A stretch of 64,000 nt of DNA from Streptomyces sp. NBC_00370 (lineage in GTDB: Bacteria; Actinomycetota; Actinomycetes; Streptomycetales; Streptomycetaceae), in assembly GCF_036084755.1 (NCBI RefSeq), contig NZ_CP107968.1:7014001-7078000 (forward strand), read 5' to 3'. The notes below the pieces were generated by a model that saw nothing but the letters and a program-made list of their open reading frames with translations, was not told the origin of the DNA and did no database searches. Of the stretch, positions 47,906-57,800 are shown one piece after another. Numbering within the stretch: position 1 is the first letter of the stretch; every line of letters starts with the position of its first letter. Made by a program: the position numbers and the translations under genes.

Positions 47906-48767
47906 GACCACCACCCTCGCGCAGCCGGCCGAACGGGCGCCGAAGAACGAACGCGCCCGAGCCAGGGCGCAGGCGGCCCGCCGCCGCTCCTATCTGGTGC
48001 TGGGCAGCCGGGTGCTGCTCCTCGTCGCCGTACTCGGCCTGTGGGAGTGGTTCGCCAGGACCGCCGTCATCGACCCGTTCAACTTCTCGATGCCGTCGAA
48101 GATCTGGCAGCAGATGAGCACCTGGGCCACCGACGGTACCGCCCAGGGATCGCTGTGGGAGCAGATCTGGTACACGCTCTACGAGGCGCTGCTCGGCTGG
48201 GTCATCGGTGTGATCGCCGGTGTGCTGCTCGGCATCGCGCTCGGCCGGGTCCGCTTCCTCGCCGATGTGATGGGCCCGTACATCAAGGTGCTCAACGCGT
48301 TGCCGCGCATCGTGCTCGCGCCGATCTTCCTGATCTGGTTCGGCCTCGGCCCCGCGTCGAAGGTCGCGTCGGCGGTCGTCCTCGTCTTCTTCCCGGTCTT
48401 CTTCAACGCCTTCCAGGGCGCCAGGGAGGTCGACCGCAACCTCGTCGCCAACTCCCGCATCCTCGGCGCGAGCAACCGCCAGGTCACCCTCCAGGTGGTC
48501 ATCCCCTCGGCCACCTCGTGGATCTTCACCAGCCTCCACGTCAGCTTCGGCTTCGCCCTCATCGGCGCCATCGTCGGGGAGTACATCGGCGCGACCAAGG
48601 GCCTCGGCCTGCTGGTCTCCGCCTCCCAGGGCACCTTCAACGCGGCCGGTGTGTACGCCGCCATGGTGATCCTCGCGATCGTCGCGCTGCTCGCCGAAGG
48701 CCTGCTGACCTTCCTGGAGAAGCGCCTCTTCCGCTGGAAGCCGGTCGAAGCCGGCGCCGAACGCTGA
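47895..48767 (+). CDS. ABC transporter permease, SsuC/TauC type
   Basis: A 290-residue integral membrane subunit with about six helices. LGLWEWFARTAVIDPFNFSMP is the typical N-terminal segment of this family, and EVDRNLVANSRILGASNRQV with VVIPSATSWIFTSL is the cytoplasmic EAA loop that contacts the ATPase. GAIVGEYIGATKGLGLLVS is the C-terminal family signature. The start lies inside the ATPase gene (11-base overlap), giving coupling. Substrate specificity lies with the binding protein and is unknown. Confidence 0.93.
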   Translation: MSPETTTLAQPAERAPKNERARARAQAARRRSYLVLGSRVLLLVAVLGLWEWFARTAVIDPFNFSMPSKIWQQMSTWATDGTAQGSLWEQIWYTLYEALLGWVIGVIAGVLLGIALGRVRFLADVMGPYIKVLNALPRIVLAPIFLIWFGLGPASKVASAVVLVFFPVFFNAFQGAREVDRNLVANSRILGASNRQVTLQVVIPSATSWIFTSLHVSFGFALIGAIVGEYIGATKGLGLLVSASQGTFNAAGVYAAMVILAIVALLAEGLLTFLEKRLFRWKPVEAGAER

Positions 48768-48810
48768 CCCCTCCCCGCGCACATCGCACTCTCACAAGGA
48801 CGTGAACCAC

Positions 48811-49839
48811 ATGCGAACAACGAAGATCGCGGCGCTCGCCGTCTCCGGCGTACTCGCCCTGTCCACCCTCACCGCGTGCGGCGGTGACTCGGGCTCCGGC
48901 GGCGACGGCGGCAAGGTCAAGATCATGGTCGGCGGTCTCGACAAGGTCATCTATCTGCCCGCGATGCTCACCCAGCAGCTGGGGTACTTCAAGTCCGAAG
49001 GCGTCAACGTCGAGCTGCTGACCGAACCGGCCGGTGTGCAGGCCGAGACCGCGCTGATCTCCGGTGACGTACAGGGCACCGTCGGCTTCTACGACCACAC
49101 CCTGGACCTCCAGGCCAAGGGCAAGGCGGTGGAGTCGGTCGTCCAGCTCTCCCAGGCCCCCGGCGAGGTCGAGATCGTCTCCAACCAGGCTGCGGGCGAC
49201 CTCACTTCGGCCAAGGACTTCAAGGGCAAGAAGCTCGGGGTCACCGGACTCGGCTCCTCGACCGACTTCCTGACGAAGTATCTGGCCGTCAACAGCGACG
49301 TGAAGGTCAGTGAGTTCACCCCCGTCGCCGTCGGCGCGGGCCAGACCTTCATCTCGGCGCTCCAACAGGGCTCGATCCAGGGCGGGATGACGACGGAGCC
49401 CACCGTCTCGACGATCCTCGACAAGAAGCTCGGCAAGGTGCTGATCGACATGCGCACCCCCGAGGGCTCCAAGGCCGCGCTCGGCGGTCTCTACCCCTCG
49501 TCCAGCCTCTACATGAACACCGACTGGGTCGAGGGCCACAAGGAGACGGTGCAGAAGCTCGCCAACGCCTTCGTCAAGACCCTGACGTGGATGTCCTCCC
49601 ACAGCCCGGAGGAGATCGCGGCCAAGATGCCGGCCGACTACGCGCAGGGCGGCGGCAAGGCACTCTACGCGCAGTCGATCAAGAACAGCCTGCCGATGTT
49701 CACCAAGGACGGCGTGATGCCGGCCGAGGGCCCCGAGACGGTCAAGCGGGTACTGAAGGCGTTCGACCCGAACCTGCAGAACTTCGACGTGGACGTCTCG
49801 AAGACCTTCACCACGGAATTCGTCAAGAAGGCCGGCTGA
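48811..49839 (+). CDS. ABC transporter substrate-binding lipoprotein, NMT1/TauA type
   Basis: A 342-residue lipoprotein: the signal ends in the lipobox LSTLTAC (Cys about 23). The mature protein has the NMT1/SsuA-like fold, with YLPAMLTQQLGYFKSEGVNV at the N terminus, DLTSAKDFKGKKLGVTGLGSS (split across two strands) and GGMTTEPTVSTILD. AAGGA lies ten bases before ATG 48811; GTG 48802 is too close to it and is less likely. The substrate may be a carboxylate, sulfonate or pyrimidine precursor. Its last 17 bases overlap the convergent gene. Confidence 0.9.
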   Translation: MRTTKIAALAVSGVLALSTLTACGGDSGSGGDGGKVKIMVGGLDKVIYLPAMLTQQLGYFKSEGVNVELLTEPAGVQAETALISGDVQGTVGFYDHTLDLQAKGKAVESVVQLSQAPGEVEIVSNQAAGDLTSAKDFKGKKLGVTGLGSSTDFLTKYLAVNSDVKVSEFTPVAVGAGQTFISALQQGSIQGGMTTEPTVSTILDKKLGKVLIDMRTPEGSKAALGGLYPSSSLYMNTDWVEGHKETVQKLANAFVKTLTWMSSHSPEEIAAKMPADYAQGGGKALYAQSIKNSLPMFTKDGVMPAEGPETVKRVLKAFDPNLQNFDVDVSKTFTTEFVKKAG

Positions 49840-51334
49840 TCGAGCGCGTCACACCGGCCGCGATCGTGGTGGCCAGGATCCAGCCGGTGATGATGAGCAG
49901 GTACGACAGGCCCTGGTACCAGCCGGCCGGCGCGTAGGCCTGCTCCTGACCGAAGTCGACGACGGGCAGGAGCAGGTCCAGCGTGTAGAAGACCGGGTTG
50001 AAGTGCGGGGCCTCCGCCGGCTTCAGGGCCGGCGGCCGGTGCACCGCGTAGACCACGGACCCGACGAGCAGCAGCGAGGCGAGCCAGGCCGCCGCGCGCA
50101 TCGGACGGAAGCCGTAGCCGACGGTGACGTCCTGCAGCCGCCCCCAGAGCGCGGCGTACCAGGCGAGCCCGGCGCGCTGTCTGCGCTGCTTGGCGAGCTG
50201 GACCGTACGGGCCCCCGCGTCGTCGCCGACCTTGCGGTACGAGGCGGTCAACTGCTCGTACGCGTAGGGGACATAGCCGTCGAGATCGCGTTCGAGCACC
50301 GGCAGCCTGCGGGCCGCCGGCTCGTGCGGGGCGAGGGTGCCGTAGCTGAGGCCGTCCAGACTGACCCGCTCCGGCCAGACGTCCGGCGCGATGTGCAGCA
50401 GGTCGAGCTGGGAGCGGCGCAGATTGACCAGGCCCTCGACGGGGGCCGCCGCGCGCAGCCACAGCTCGCCGATGACGCAACTGCTCGCCCGCAGCGCCAC
50501 CGCGCCCGGGTTGGCCAGGTGGGCGTGGGCCAGGTTGAGCTGGCCGGGGATCCTGGCCCCGCGCAGATTCACCCGGCCCCGCACCCGTATCCGCATGGCG
50601 CGCACATCGGCCCCCACCTGGAGCGTCTCGGCGCTCAGCGCGGTACCGGACGGCTCCGCCAGCTCCGCGTCGTCGAGCCGCACCGAACCGGCCACGACCG
50701 CGCCGTCCAGCCGCACCTCGCCGGACGCCTTGAGCCCCGGCGCCCACAGATCGTCCCCGCAGCTCGCCTGGTTGAGCGCCAGCAGCGGCTCGTCCTGCCC
50801 GCTCGCCCCACCGTCCGGCCCGCTGCTGTCGCCCTCCGGCGGCGCGGGCCGGGTCAGTACGGCGCCGTCGAGGAAGATCGCACCCGACACACGCGCCCCG
50901 CCGAGCCGGACCGGGCCGCTGATCCGGCAGCCCGTCAGCCGCAGCACACCGTCCACGCGCAGGGTGGCGGCGGTGAGCCCGGGGAGCACCGAACCGCTGA
51001 GATTGAGCTGGCGGACCTCGGCGCCGTACAGCTGGGGCGCGGCGTCGAAGAAGCACTCCATGAGCCGGATCGCGCAGGTGGCCGCCGCGTAGCGCGGCGC
51101 CCAGGTCCCGGTGATCCGCGCGCCGGTGATCCGCAGCGCGGCGACCTCGCCGTCCGCCCGGCGGTCGTCCAGCAGCAGGGCCCGCAGGACGTCGCCCCGC
51201 AACGACCGCTCGGGGCCCCAACTGCCCCCGGACGCCGGGTCGTCGTCCGGCGAGGTACGGAAGTCGACGGCCGCGCCGCTCGGGAAGGCGCGCCACACAC
51301 GCCGCTCGGCCGGCGTCAGATGGGGGATCTCCAT
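49823..51334 (-). CDS. beta-helical repeat protein with C-terminal membrane anchor
   Basis: A 503-residue protein. Residues about 60-330 consist of irregular 20-residue repeats with alternating Leu/Ile/Val and Asp/Gly (ALRITGARITG, RQLNLSGSVLPG, LRLTGCRISGPVRLGGARVSG, VNLRGARIPGQLNLAHAHL). This is the pattern of pentapeptide-like right-handed beta-helices. The C-terminal 110 residues have two membrane helices (AAWLASLLLVGSVVYAV, GLSYLLIITGWILATTIAAGV). Homologues are commonly labelled membrane-associated oxidoreductase, but I see no nucleotide- or flavin-binding motif. The 3' end overlaps the convergent solute-binding gene by 17 bases. Confidence 0.8.
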   Translation of the reverse strand: MEIPHLTPAERRVWRAFPSGAAVDFRTSPDDDPASGGSWGPERSLRGDVLRALLLDDRRADGEVAALRITGARITGTWAPRYAAATCAIRLMECFFDAAPQLYGAEVRQLNLSGSVLPGLTAATLRVDGVLRLTGCRISGPVRLGGARVSGAIFLDGAVLTRPAPPEGDSSGPDGGASGQDEPLLALNQASCGDDLWAPGLKASGEVRLDGAVVAGSVRLDDAELAEPSGTALSAETLQVGADVRAMRIRVRGRVNLRGARIPGQLNLAHAHLANPGAVALRASSCVIGELWLRAAAPVEGLVNLRRSQLDLLHIAPDVWPERVSLDGLSYGTLAPHEPAARRLPVLERDLDGYVPYAYEQLTASYRKVGDDAGARTVQLAKQRRQRAGLAWYAALWGRLQDVTVGYGFRPMRAAAWLASLLLVGSVVYAVHRPPALKPAEAPHFNPVFYTLDLLLPVVDFGQEQAYAPAGWYQGLSYLLIITGWILATTIAAGVTRSISRPS

Positions 51335-51412
51335 TGGCCGGGACTCTGGCGCGGCGCCGCCCGGCCTGTCAACCGGCCCCCTGCCACCGCGCGTCAGGGA
51401 GCCGCCCGCGAA

Positions 51413-52207
51413 TCACCCGACGGCCGCGACGAGTTCGGCCAGCGCTGCCGCGAGCGCGTCCAGTCCTGGCCCCGCAGGGCCGCCCGGCTCGGTCATGTAC
51501 AGATCCCGCCGGATCTCGATCATCAGCGCGCTGACCTCCGGGCTCACGCCGTAGTACGCCAGCGGCACATATGTGCCGGCGAAGGGACGGTCGATGCCCG
51601 TCCCGCCGAACCGGGCGAACACCCGCTCGGCGTGGCCCAGCAGCGTGGCCGGGGTGTGGAAGCCGTCCGTCCCCAGACAGACCGGGGGCCGGGGTCCCGC
51701 GCCGTGCAGCTCGTAGGGGAGCGGCGCGGTCGGGTACGAGTGGACGTCGATGACGACGGCCCGTCCGGTGGCCGCCAGCCGGCCGGCCACGGCCGCCTCC
51801 ATCGCCGCGGCGTACGGCCGGAAGTAGCGCTCGATCAGCGGCCCGTGCGGAACCTCGGGCCCGCGCAGCCGCTCGCGGTGCGCGGTGTGCGTGTAGACGG
51901 CGCCCATGCCGACCGCCCGCATCTCCTCCCGCTCGTCGGGGAACCGCTCGGGGTCCACGACCAGCCGGGACAGCCCGTTGACGAACCGCCACGGCCGCAG
52001 GGAAGCCGCGGCGGCGGCCAGCTCCGCGATGCGGGCGGTGTGCGCGTCGGTGAGATGGTCGAGTTCACGCTCCAGCGCCGCGTCGTCGAGCACGATGTCC
52101 GCCCGCACCGGACCGGGCACGGTGCGCGCCGAGTGCGGGACGTGCAGCAGTACGGGAGAGTCGTCGGCGCCGGGAATGAGCTGGCAGAACCGCGCGTCGT
52201 CGTTCAT
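51413..52207 (-). CDS. N-formylglutamate amidohydrolase-like protein
   Basis: A 264-residue zinc hydrolase-like protein of the FGase family. SPVLLHVPHSART is the first zinc-ligand motif, VVIDVHSYPT the second, and MIEIRRDLYM the third. It would deformylate N-formylglutamate (last step of some histidine degradation pathways) or a related N-acyl amino acid. GGAGG six bases before ATG 52207 supports this start; the frame from 52300 runs through the divergent promoter. It stands alone here without hut genes, so the physiological substrate is uncertain. Confidence 0.88.
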   Translation of the reverse strand: MNDDARFCQLIPGADDSPVLLHVPHSARTVPGPVRADIVLDDAALERELDHLTDAHTARIAELAAAAASLRPWRFVNGLSRLVVDPERFPDEREEMRAVGMGAVYTHTAHRERLRGPEVPHGPLIERYFRPYAAAMEAAVAGRLAATGRAVVIDVHSYPTAPLPYELHGAGPRPPVCLGTDGFHTPATLLGHAERVFARFGGTGIDRPFAGTYVPLAYYGVSPEVSALMIEIRRDLYMTEPGGPAGPGLDALAAALAELVAAVG

Positions 52208-52336
52208 CGTCCTCCGTAGCGGAACAGTGGGCCCCGGCCGGTGCCAGGAAGATCGGACAAGTCCTGGTTGGGGTCCGGGCGGCGTGATAGTTTCACCCAC
52301 GATTCTGCGGGTGACCGGCTCAGCGGGGGATGGTCG
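52208..52336. other. divergent promoter region of the conflict locus
   Basis: This gap of 129 bases separates the N-formylglutamate amidohydrolase gene (minus) from the first gene of the conflict locus (plus). A -10-like TGATAGT near 52288 is possible for the plus strand but lacks a good -35. GGGGGA at 52325-52330 is the ribosome site for GTG 52337. Confidence 0.35.
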
Positions 52337-53827
52337 GTGGAGAGGGACTCACCGGACGCGTTAGGGGCGCCAAGCGCCGCCTACCGACGTCTGAAGATGG
52401 CGTGGGTGCATGAACTGAGCGCGCTGGAATGCGTGACCGACGCCGCGCAGCGCCCGCTGTTCGTGCATCTCGTCGCCGAATACCTGAACGTCGAGATCAA
52501 CGTACCCGGGCAGACCCCCCGGCTGGACATGGCAGCCCTGGTCGGCAAGGTGCTCGGGCTCGCCGACGGGCGGGACGCCCTCGTCTACGCGATCGAGATG
52601 CTGGCGGGACCGCAGCCGGCCAAGTCCGTCGAGGAGCGGGTGCGCAGCCGTCCCGCGCCCGCGCTGCTGCCCGTCTTCACCGAGGACGAGATACGCAAAG
52701 GCCACGACCTGCTCGTCCCCGACCGGGACACCGATCCCCGACGGCTGCACGCGGCCCTCGCCCACGAACTGCAGATCGACCTGCCGGTCGGCCTCACCCG
52801 CGCCCAGCTCTTCGAACGGCTGCTGGACGCCAACGCCCAGGCGTCCGACGGACTGCCGCCGGCCGTGGTGCTGATGGAGGTGGCCGCCCTGCACTCCCCG
52901 CCGCGCGCCGATGCGCTGCGCGCGTGGTCGGCCGGCTGGGCCGCGCGGTCGGCGCCCGGCACCTCGGAGGCGCTGGAGGCACGCCGGCGCCGGATCGCCG
53001 AGGAACCGCCCCCCGACCCCGATGTGCCGCGCTGCCTCGTCGTGATGGTCGCCCCTGCCGACGACGGGTCGCCCGACCTCTACGTACGCCACTGGGTGAA
53101 CGTCGCCGCAGGCCACTGGGAACCCCTGGCGGGGGAGACCGAACGGGCCACCCCCGCATCCTTCGCCGGCGCGGTCGAGCGCGCCGTGGCCCGCGCCGAG
53201 CGGTACTGGGGGGAACACACCGCCGAGGCCGAGGGGCGCGGCGGCGACCCGGTCCACGTCGAGTTCGTCCTCCCGTACGCCATGCTCAACCATGACGTCG
53301 CCAGGCTGCCGCTGGGGGACCGGGCCATCGGCGAGGTGCCGATCAGCCAGCGCTACCTCGTCCACCTGCGCAGCCTCGACCGGATGCGCGCCGGGGACCC
53401 GGGACAGCTGCGCAGATGGCGGGACCGCTGGGGCGTGTTCCGTACGGCGGCGGCGGCGCAGACGCCCCACTGGAGCGGGACGGACCTCAAGCTCTGGCGG
53501 GCCGGCCTCACCCGGGAGCGCGCCGTGACAGCGGTCATCCTGCACGGCCCCGCCCTACCCGGGCGCGGTCTTGAGCCACTGGCGGCGGCCATCAGCGAGG
53601 GCATCGGCGTGGCCGGCTGGGACCGCAGGGAAGAGGACTCCCCCCAGTCGCGGGAGCTCATCCGGGTGCTTTTCGGCCACCCACCCGGGCAAATCCCGGC
53701 GAAGGTGAGCCAGCTGCGTCTCGATGCGGAGGCAGAGGATGAGGGACCCCGGATGATGGGCAGACATATCGCGTTCTTCTGGGATGATCCGAACCGACTG
53801 GTCGACTGTGAGGAGTTGTCTGCGTGA
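52337..53827 (+). CDS. VMAP-like protein with N-terminal effector-associated domain
   Basis: A 496-residue cytoplasmic protein. Residues about 21-95 (ALECVTDAAQRPLFVHLV, DMAALVGKVLGLADG) look like an effector-associated domain of the EAD2 type. The rest, ending in DVPRCLVVMVAPADDGS, VHVEFVLPYAMLNHDVARLP and AFFWDDPNRLVDC, matches the C-terminal region of VMAP (vWA-MoxR-associated) proteins as I recall it. VMAP is one arm of a ternary conflict system with a MoxR ATPase and a vWA-like protein, and both follow here. I choose GTG 52337, which has GGGGGA six bases upstream; no other in-frame start has a ribosome site. Its stop overlaps the next GTG (GTGA). Confidence 0.72.
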   Translation: MERDSPDALGAPSAAYRRLKMAWVHELSALECVTDAAQRPLFVHLVAEYLNVEINVPGQTPRLDMAALVGKVLGLADGRDALVYAIEMLAGPQPAKSVEERVRSRPAPALLPVFTEDEIRKGHDLLVPDRDTDPRRLHAALAHELQIDLPVGLTRAQLFERLLDANAQASDGLPPAVVLMEVAALHSPPRADALRAWSAGWAARSAPGTSEALEARRRRIAEEPPPDPDVPRCLVVMVAPADDGSPDLYVRHWVNVAAGHWEPLAGETERATPASFAGAVERAVARAERYWGEHTAEAEGRGGDPVHVEFVLPYAMLNHDVARLPLGDRAIGEVPISQRYLVHLRSLDRMRAGDPGQLRRWRDRWGVFRTAAAAQTPHWSGTDLKLWRAGLTRERAVTAVILHGPALPGRGLEPLAAAISEGIGVAGWDRREEDSPQSRELIRVLFGHPPGQIPAKVSQLRLDAEAEDEGPRMMGRHIAFFWDDPNRLVDCEELSA

Positions 53828-54897
53828 CGGAGCAGAGTTCTGCGGCGGAGACCGCCGTCCCGCCCTCCTGGCGGGTGTTCCACGCGACCGGACAGAGCCC
53901 GCGGTCCGAGCCGCCCGAACTGCCCGCGGCGCCGCCCTGGCGCGAGTTCAACGGCAGCCCCGTGCAGGACGATCCCCCCGACGACGACCGGGCGGCGCTG
54001 CGCAGACTCGGCGCGACCCGGACGGACCCTCAGCTGCGTGACGAGGAGATCGACACCGTCAACGCGGCCGTGCTGCTGCGCCGCCCCGTCCTCGTGACCG
54101 GGCCGCCCGGGGTCGGCAAGTCGACGCTCGCCTACCTCATCGCGCGCGAACTCGGCCTCGGCCGGGTGCTCCAGTGGAGCATCGTCAGCCGCACGACCCT
54201 GCGCGGCGGCCTGTACGAGTACGACTCGATCGGCCGCGCCCAGGCCATCGCCGCCTGGCGGGCCGGCGGCGAGCCGGGCCCCGCGCGCGACGCGGCGCCG
54301 GAGCAGCCGACCGTCGCCGAACCGCCGTACCTCGGCGACTTCATGACGCTCGGTCCGCTCGGCACCGCCCTGCTGCCGTACCGCAGGCCGCGTGTCCTGC
54401 TCGTGGACGAACTCGACAAGAGCGACATCGACCTGCCCAACGACCTGCTGCACGTCCTGGAGAACGGCAGCTTCGAGATCCCCGAGCTGGTCCGCAGCGA
54501 CCTGGACTCGGTCAAGGTCTTCTCGGACGACCCGCACAGCCGCGCCACCATCGAGGGCGGCCGGGTGGAGTGCGCCGAGTTCCCGATCGTGGTCATCACC
54601 AGCAACGGCGAGCGGGAGTTCCCCGCCGCTTTCCGGCGGCGCTGCCTGCCGCTCGAAATGCGCCCGCCCAGCCGTGAACAGCTGCTCTCCATCGTGGCCG
54701 GTCATCTGCGGCGCCAGCCGGAGGGCGTGTCGGCGCTGGTCGACGAGTTCGAGAGGAGGCTGCAGGACGGCGGCACCCAGTCGGTCGACCAGCTCCTCAA
54801 CGCGGTGCAGTTGACGGCGACATACGGTTTCCAGGGCGACAGCGACGGGCGTAAACTCATCGAGATGCTCCTCCGCGACCTCTCGAAAGGCCGCTGA
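53824..54897 (+). CDS. MoxR-family AAA+ ATPase of the conflict system
   Basis: A 357-residue AAA+ ATPase. GPPGVGKST (K99, S100) is Walker A, VLLVDELDKSD (D195, E196) is Walker B, VVITSNGEREFP is sensor 1, and FRRRCLPLEM contains the arginine fingers. The first 60 residues are Pro-rich and probably flexible. MoxR ATPases remodel or load partner proteins carrying vWA-like domains, and in ternary conflict systems the ATPase is the NTP-dependent switch. GTG start overlaps the VMAP stop (GTGA), and its own stop overlaps the next ATG (TGATG), so the three genes are translationally coupled. Confidence 0.88.
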   Translation: MTEQSSAAETAVPPSWRVFHATGQSPRSEPPELPAAPPWREFNGSPVQDDPPDDDRAALRRLGATRTDPQLRDEEIDTVNAAVLLRRPVLVTGPPGVGKSTLAYLIARELGLGRVLQWSIVSRTTLRGGLYEYDSIGRAQAIAAWRAGGEPGPARDAAPEQPTVAEPPYLGDFMTLGPLGTALLPYRRPRVLLVDELDKSDIDLPNDLLHVLENGSFEIPELVRSDLDSVKVFSDDPHSRATIEGGRVECAEFPIVVITSNGEREFPAAFRRRCLPLEMRPPSREQLLSIVAGHLRRQPEGVSALVDEFERRLQDGGTQSVDQLLNAVQLTATYGFQGDSDGRKLIEMLLRDLSKGR

Positions 54898-57800
54898 TGA
54901 ACGGCTTGCCCAGGGAGCGCGCACCCGGCCCCGACGACACCGGGAGTTCCGCGGTCCCCGGTGCCGCAGGCGACGGGCCGAGCTGGCAGGACATCGCCGA
55001 CTCCCTGTGGCTGGCGTCCCGCCGGCTGGCAGCCGGACGGACCGCCGCACCCGCACCCGCCGTCCCCGAAGCGGACCCGGACCTGCCCCCTGCCGTGCCT
55101 CCCGCCGTGCCGGACAGCGAGCCCTGGGACTTCTCCGTACCGGGGTCCAACGGCGCGGTGCCCGGCGCGCCGACCCACCTCACCGCGACCGCCGGGACGA
55201 GCGGCGAGGCGCCCGGTGCGTACACCGCCGTATCCGCGGGCAGGACGCGGCCGGCCGCGCGGCCCCTGCCGCTGGCCAAGGCCATGCGCCGGCTCGGCCG
55301 CCGGGTGGACTCGCGGACCCTGACGGAGCTCGACGAGACACGCACCGCCGAGCACGGCATCAACGACGGGTTATGGATCCCCTATCTGCTGCCGACCCGG
55401 GAGAACGCCTTCGATCTGGTGCTGCTCATCGACGACGCGCCCACCATGCGCGGCTGGGAGCGTACGGCGCGTCAGCTCGCCGTCGAGGCGGCCCGCAGCG
55501 GCTCCTTCCGCGACGTCCGGTCCGTGTCCGTCTCCGTCCCGGCCGCAGGACCTCCGGTCCTGCGCAGGCCGGGCGGCCAGCAGGCCGACCCGGCCGAACT
55601 GCTCGACGGCCGCGGCTCCCGGCTCTTCCTGGTGGTCACCGACGGACTCGGGGCGGGCTGGGCCGGCGGAGCGGCCGACACGTTACTCGCACGGCTCGCC
55701 GCCGGCGGGCCGACCGCGCTGGTGCACCTGCTGCCGCCGTACCTGCGGCACCGGTCCTCGCTCTACCCCTTCCGCGCCTCCCTCGAAGCCGCCGGATTCG
55801 GCGCACTCAACCGGTACCTGGGCTGTCGGCCGCCGCACAGCCTGCCCGACCCGGTACGGCCGCTGCCCGAGCCCGACGACGGGACGGTGCCGGTGCCCGT
55901 GCTGAGCCTGCGCCCCGAGTCCTTCCGGGCCTGGGCCGACCTCGTCACCGGCGAGCGCGGGGTGTCCGCGACGCTGCCCGTGGTGCTGGCCGGCGCGCTG
56001 GCGAAGGGCGCTTCGGCGCCCGGACTGCGCGCCCCGCGCATCGACGGGCCGCGCGCCGCCTCGGCCGCCGTACGCCGCTTCCTGGGCCTCGCGAGCCCGC
56101 TCGCCCGGCAGTTGGCGCTGCTGCTGGCCGTCGTCCCGCTGGACTTCGACCTCATAGAGGAACTGCGCGACCGGGCCGTGCCCGAGGCGGGCCCCGACCA
56201 TCTCGCCGAGGTGCTGATGGGCGGGCTCATCAACTGGAACGGCCAGGACGGCGAAGGCGAGCGCGCTGTCGACTTCGCGGACGGGGTCCGGGAGGCCCTG
56301 CTCGCCACCGGAACCCGCACCCAGCTGGCGCAGCTGGTCACCCTGCTTTCCGAGCTGCGGTCGGGACGGGGCGCCGGCGCGCTGCTGCGCGCCGTGCTGC
56401 GCGACCCCGAGCACGCCCCGCTGCCCGACCCGGCGCCGGCCAACCGGCCCTGGCTGCGGATCGAACTCGCGGTGCTCAAGGCACTGTCGGGCCCGTACGC
56501 GCGCCGGGCGTCGCGGGTGGCGGCTGAGCTGGCGGGCGTGCCGGGCGCATCCGGCGTGACCAGGGGTGGTGCGGGCGCATCCCCCGATAAAAGTGGATCT
56601 TTGCGGGAAGGGCTGGGGGCGGAACAGACCACCGACCCGCCAGGAGGCACAGTGCCGCCCACACCGCCCGAGACAGTTGTTGACGAGAATGCCGGGAAGG
56701 CTGACCACACGATGGACCTCAGAGCGCAAGAGCACAGCTTCGTCCGTACGGGCCAGCCGAAGGTCATGGGCAACGTCCCTCCCAAGAACCCGAACTTCAC
56801 CGGGCGGGAGAGTCTGCTGGCAGCGGTGGAACAGCAGTTGCGCGAGGACAAGACGGCAGCGGTCCTGCCGCACGCCCTGCACGGGATGGGCGGCGTCGGC
56901 AAGTCGCAGATCGCCATCGAGTACATCTACCGGCACAGCCACGAGTACAGCGTCATCTGGTGGATCCCCGCCGAGCACGACAGCCTGATCCTCGCCGCGC
57001 TCGCCGAACTGGCCCGCAGCCTCGGCCTCGACGTGGGCCCGCAGGCCAACACGGCGGTTCCCGCGGTACGGGAGGCGCTGCGCACCGGCAAGCCGTACGA
57101 GAACTGGCTGCTGGTCTTCGACAACGCGGAGAACATCGACGCCGTGCGCGCGTACTTCCCCAGCGGCGGCTCCGGAAAGATCATCGTGACTTCACGCAAC
57201 CGCGAATGGGAGCGGGTCGCCACCCCGCTCAGCGTCAATGTGTTCGAACGGGACGAGAGCATCACCCTGCTCCAGCGCCGCGCCCGCGGGCTGGGCGCCG
57301 AGGACGCCGACCGGCTGGCGGAGGCCCTCGGCGACCTCCCGCTCGCGATCGAGCAGGCGGGCGCCTGGCACGCCGCCACCGGCATGCCGGTGGCCGAATA
57401 CCTCGAACTGCTGGCCGCGCGCCGCCCGGAGATCCTGGAACTCGACCCGTCTCCCGACTACCCCGTGACGGTCGCCGCCGCCTGGAACATCTCGCTGGAA
57501 CGGCTGGCGCAGAACAACCCGGCCGCCCGGCAACTGCTGGAGATCTGCGCCGGCATGGCGCCCGAGCCCATCCCGCTGAGCATGCTCAGGGGCGGCCACA
57601 AGGTCGAGATCACCCCCGAACTGGACCCGGTCCTGCGCGACCCGCTGCTGCTGGCGCGGGCCACCCGTGACCTCAGCAAACTGTCGCTCATCAAACTCGA
57701 CCACAAGTCGGGCACCCTGCAGATGCACCGACTGATGCAGAACGTCCTCGCCTCGGGGATCGCCTCCGACGAGCAGGAACGGATGCGCCGCGCGGCGCAC

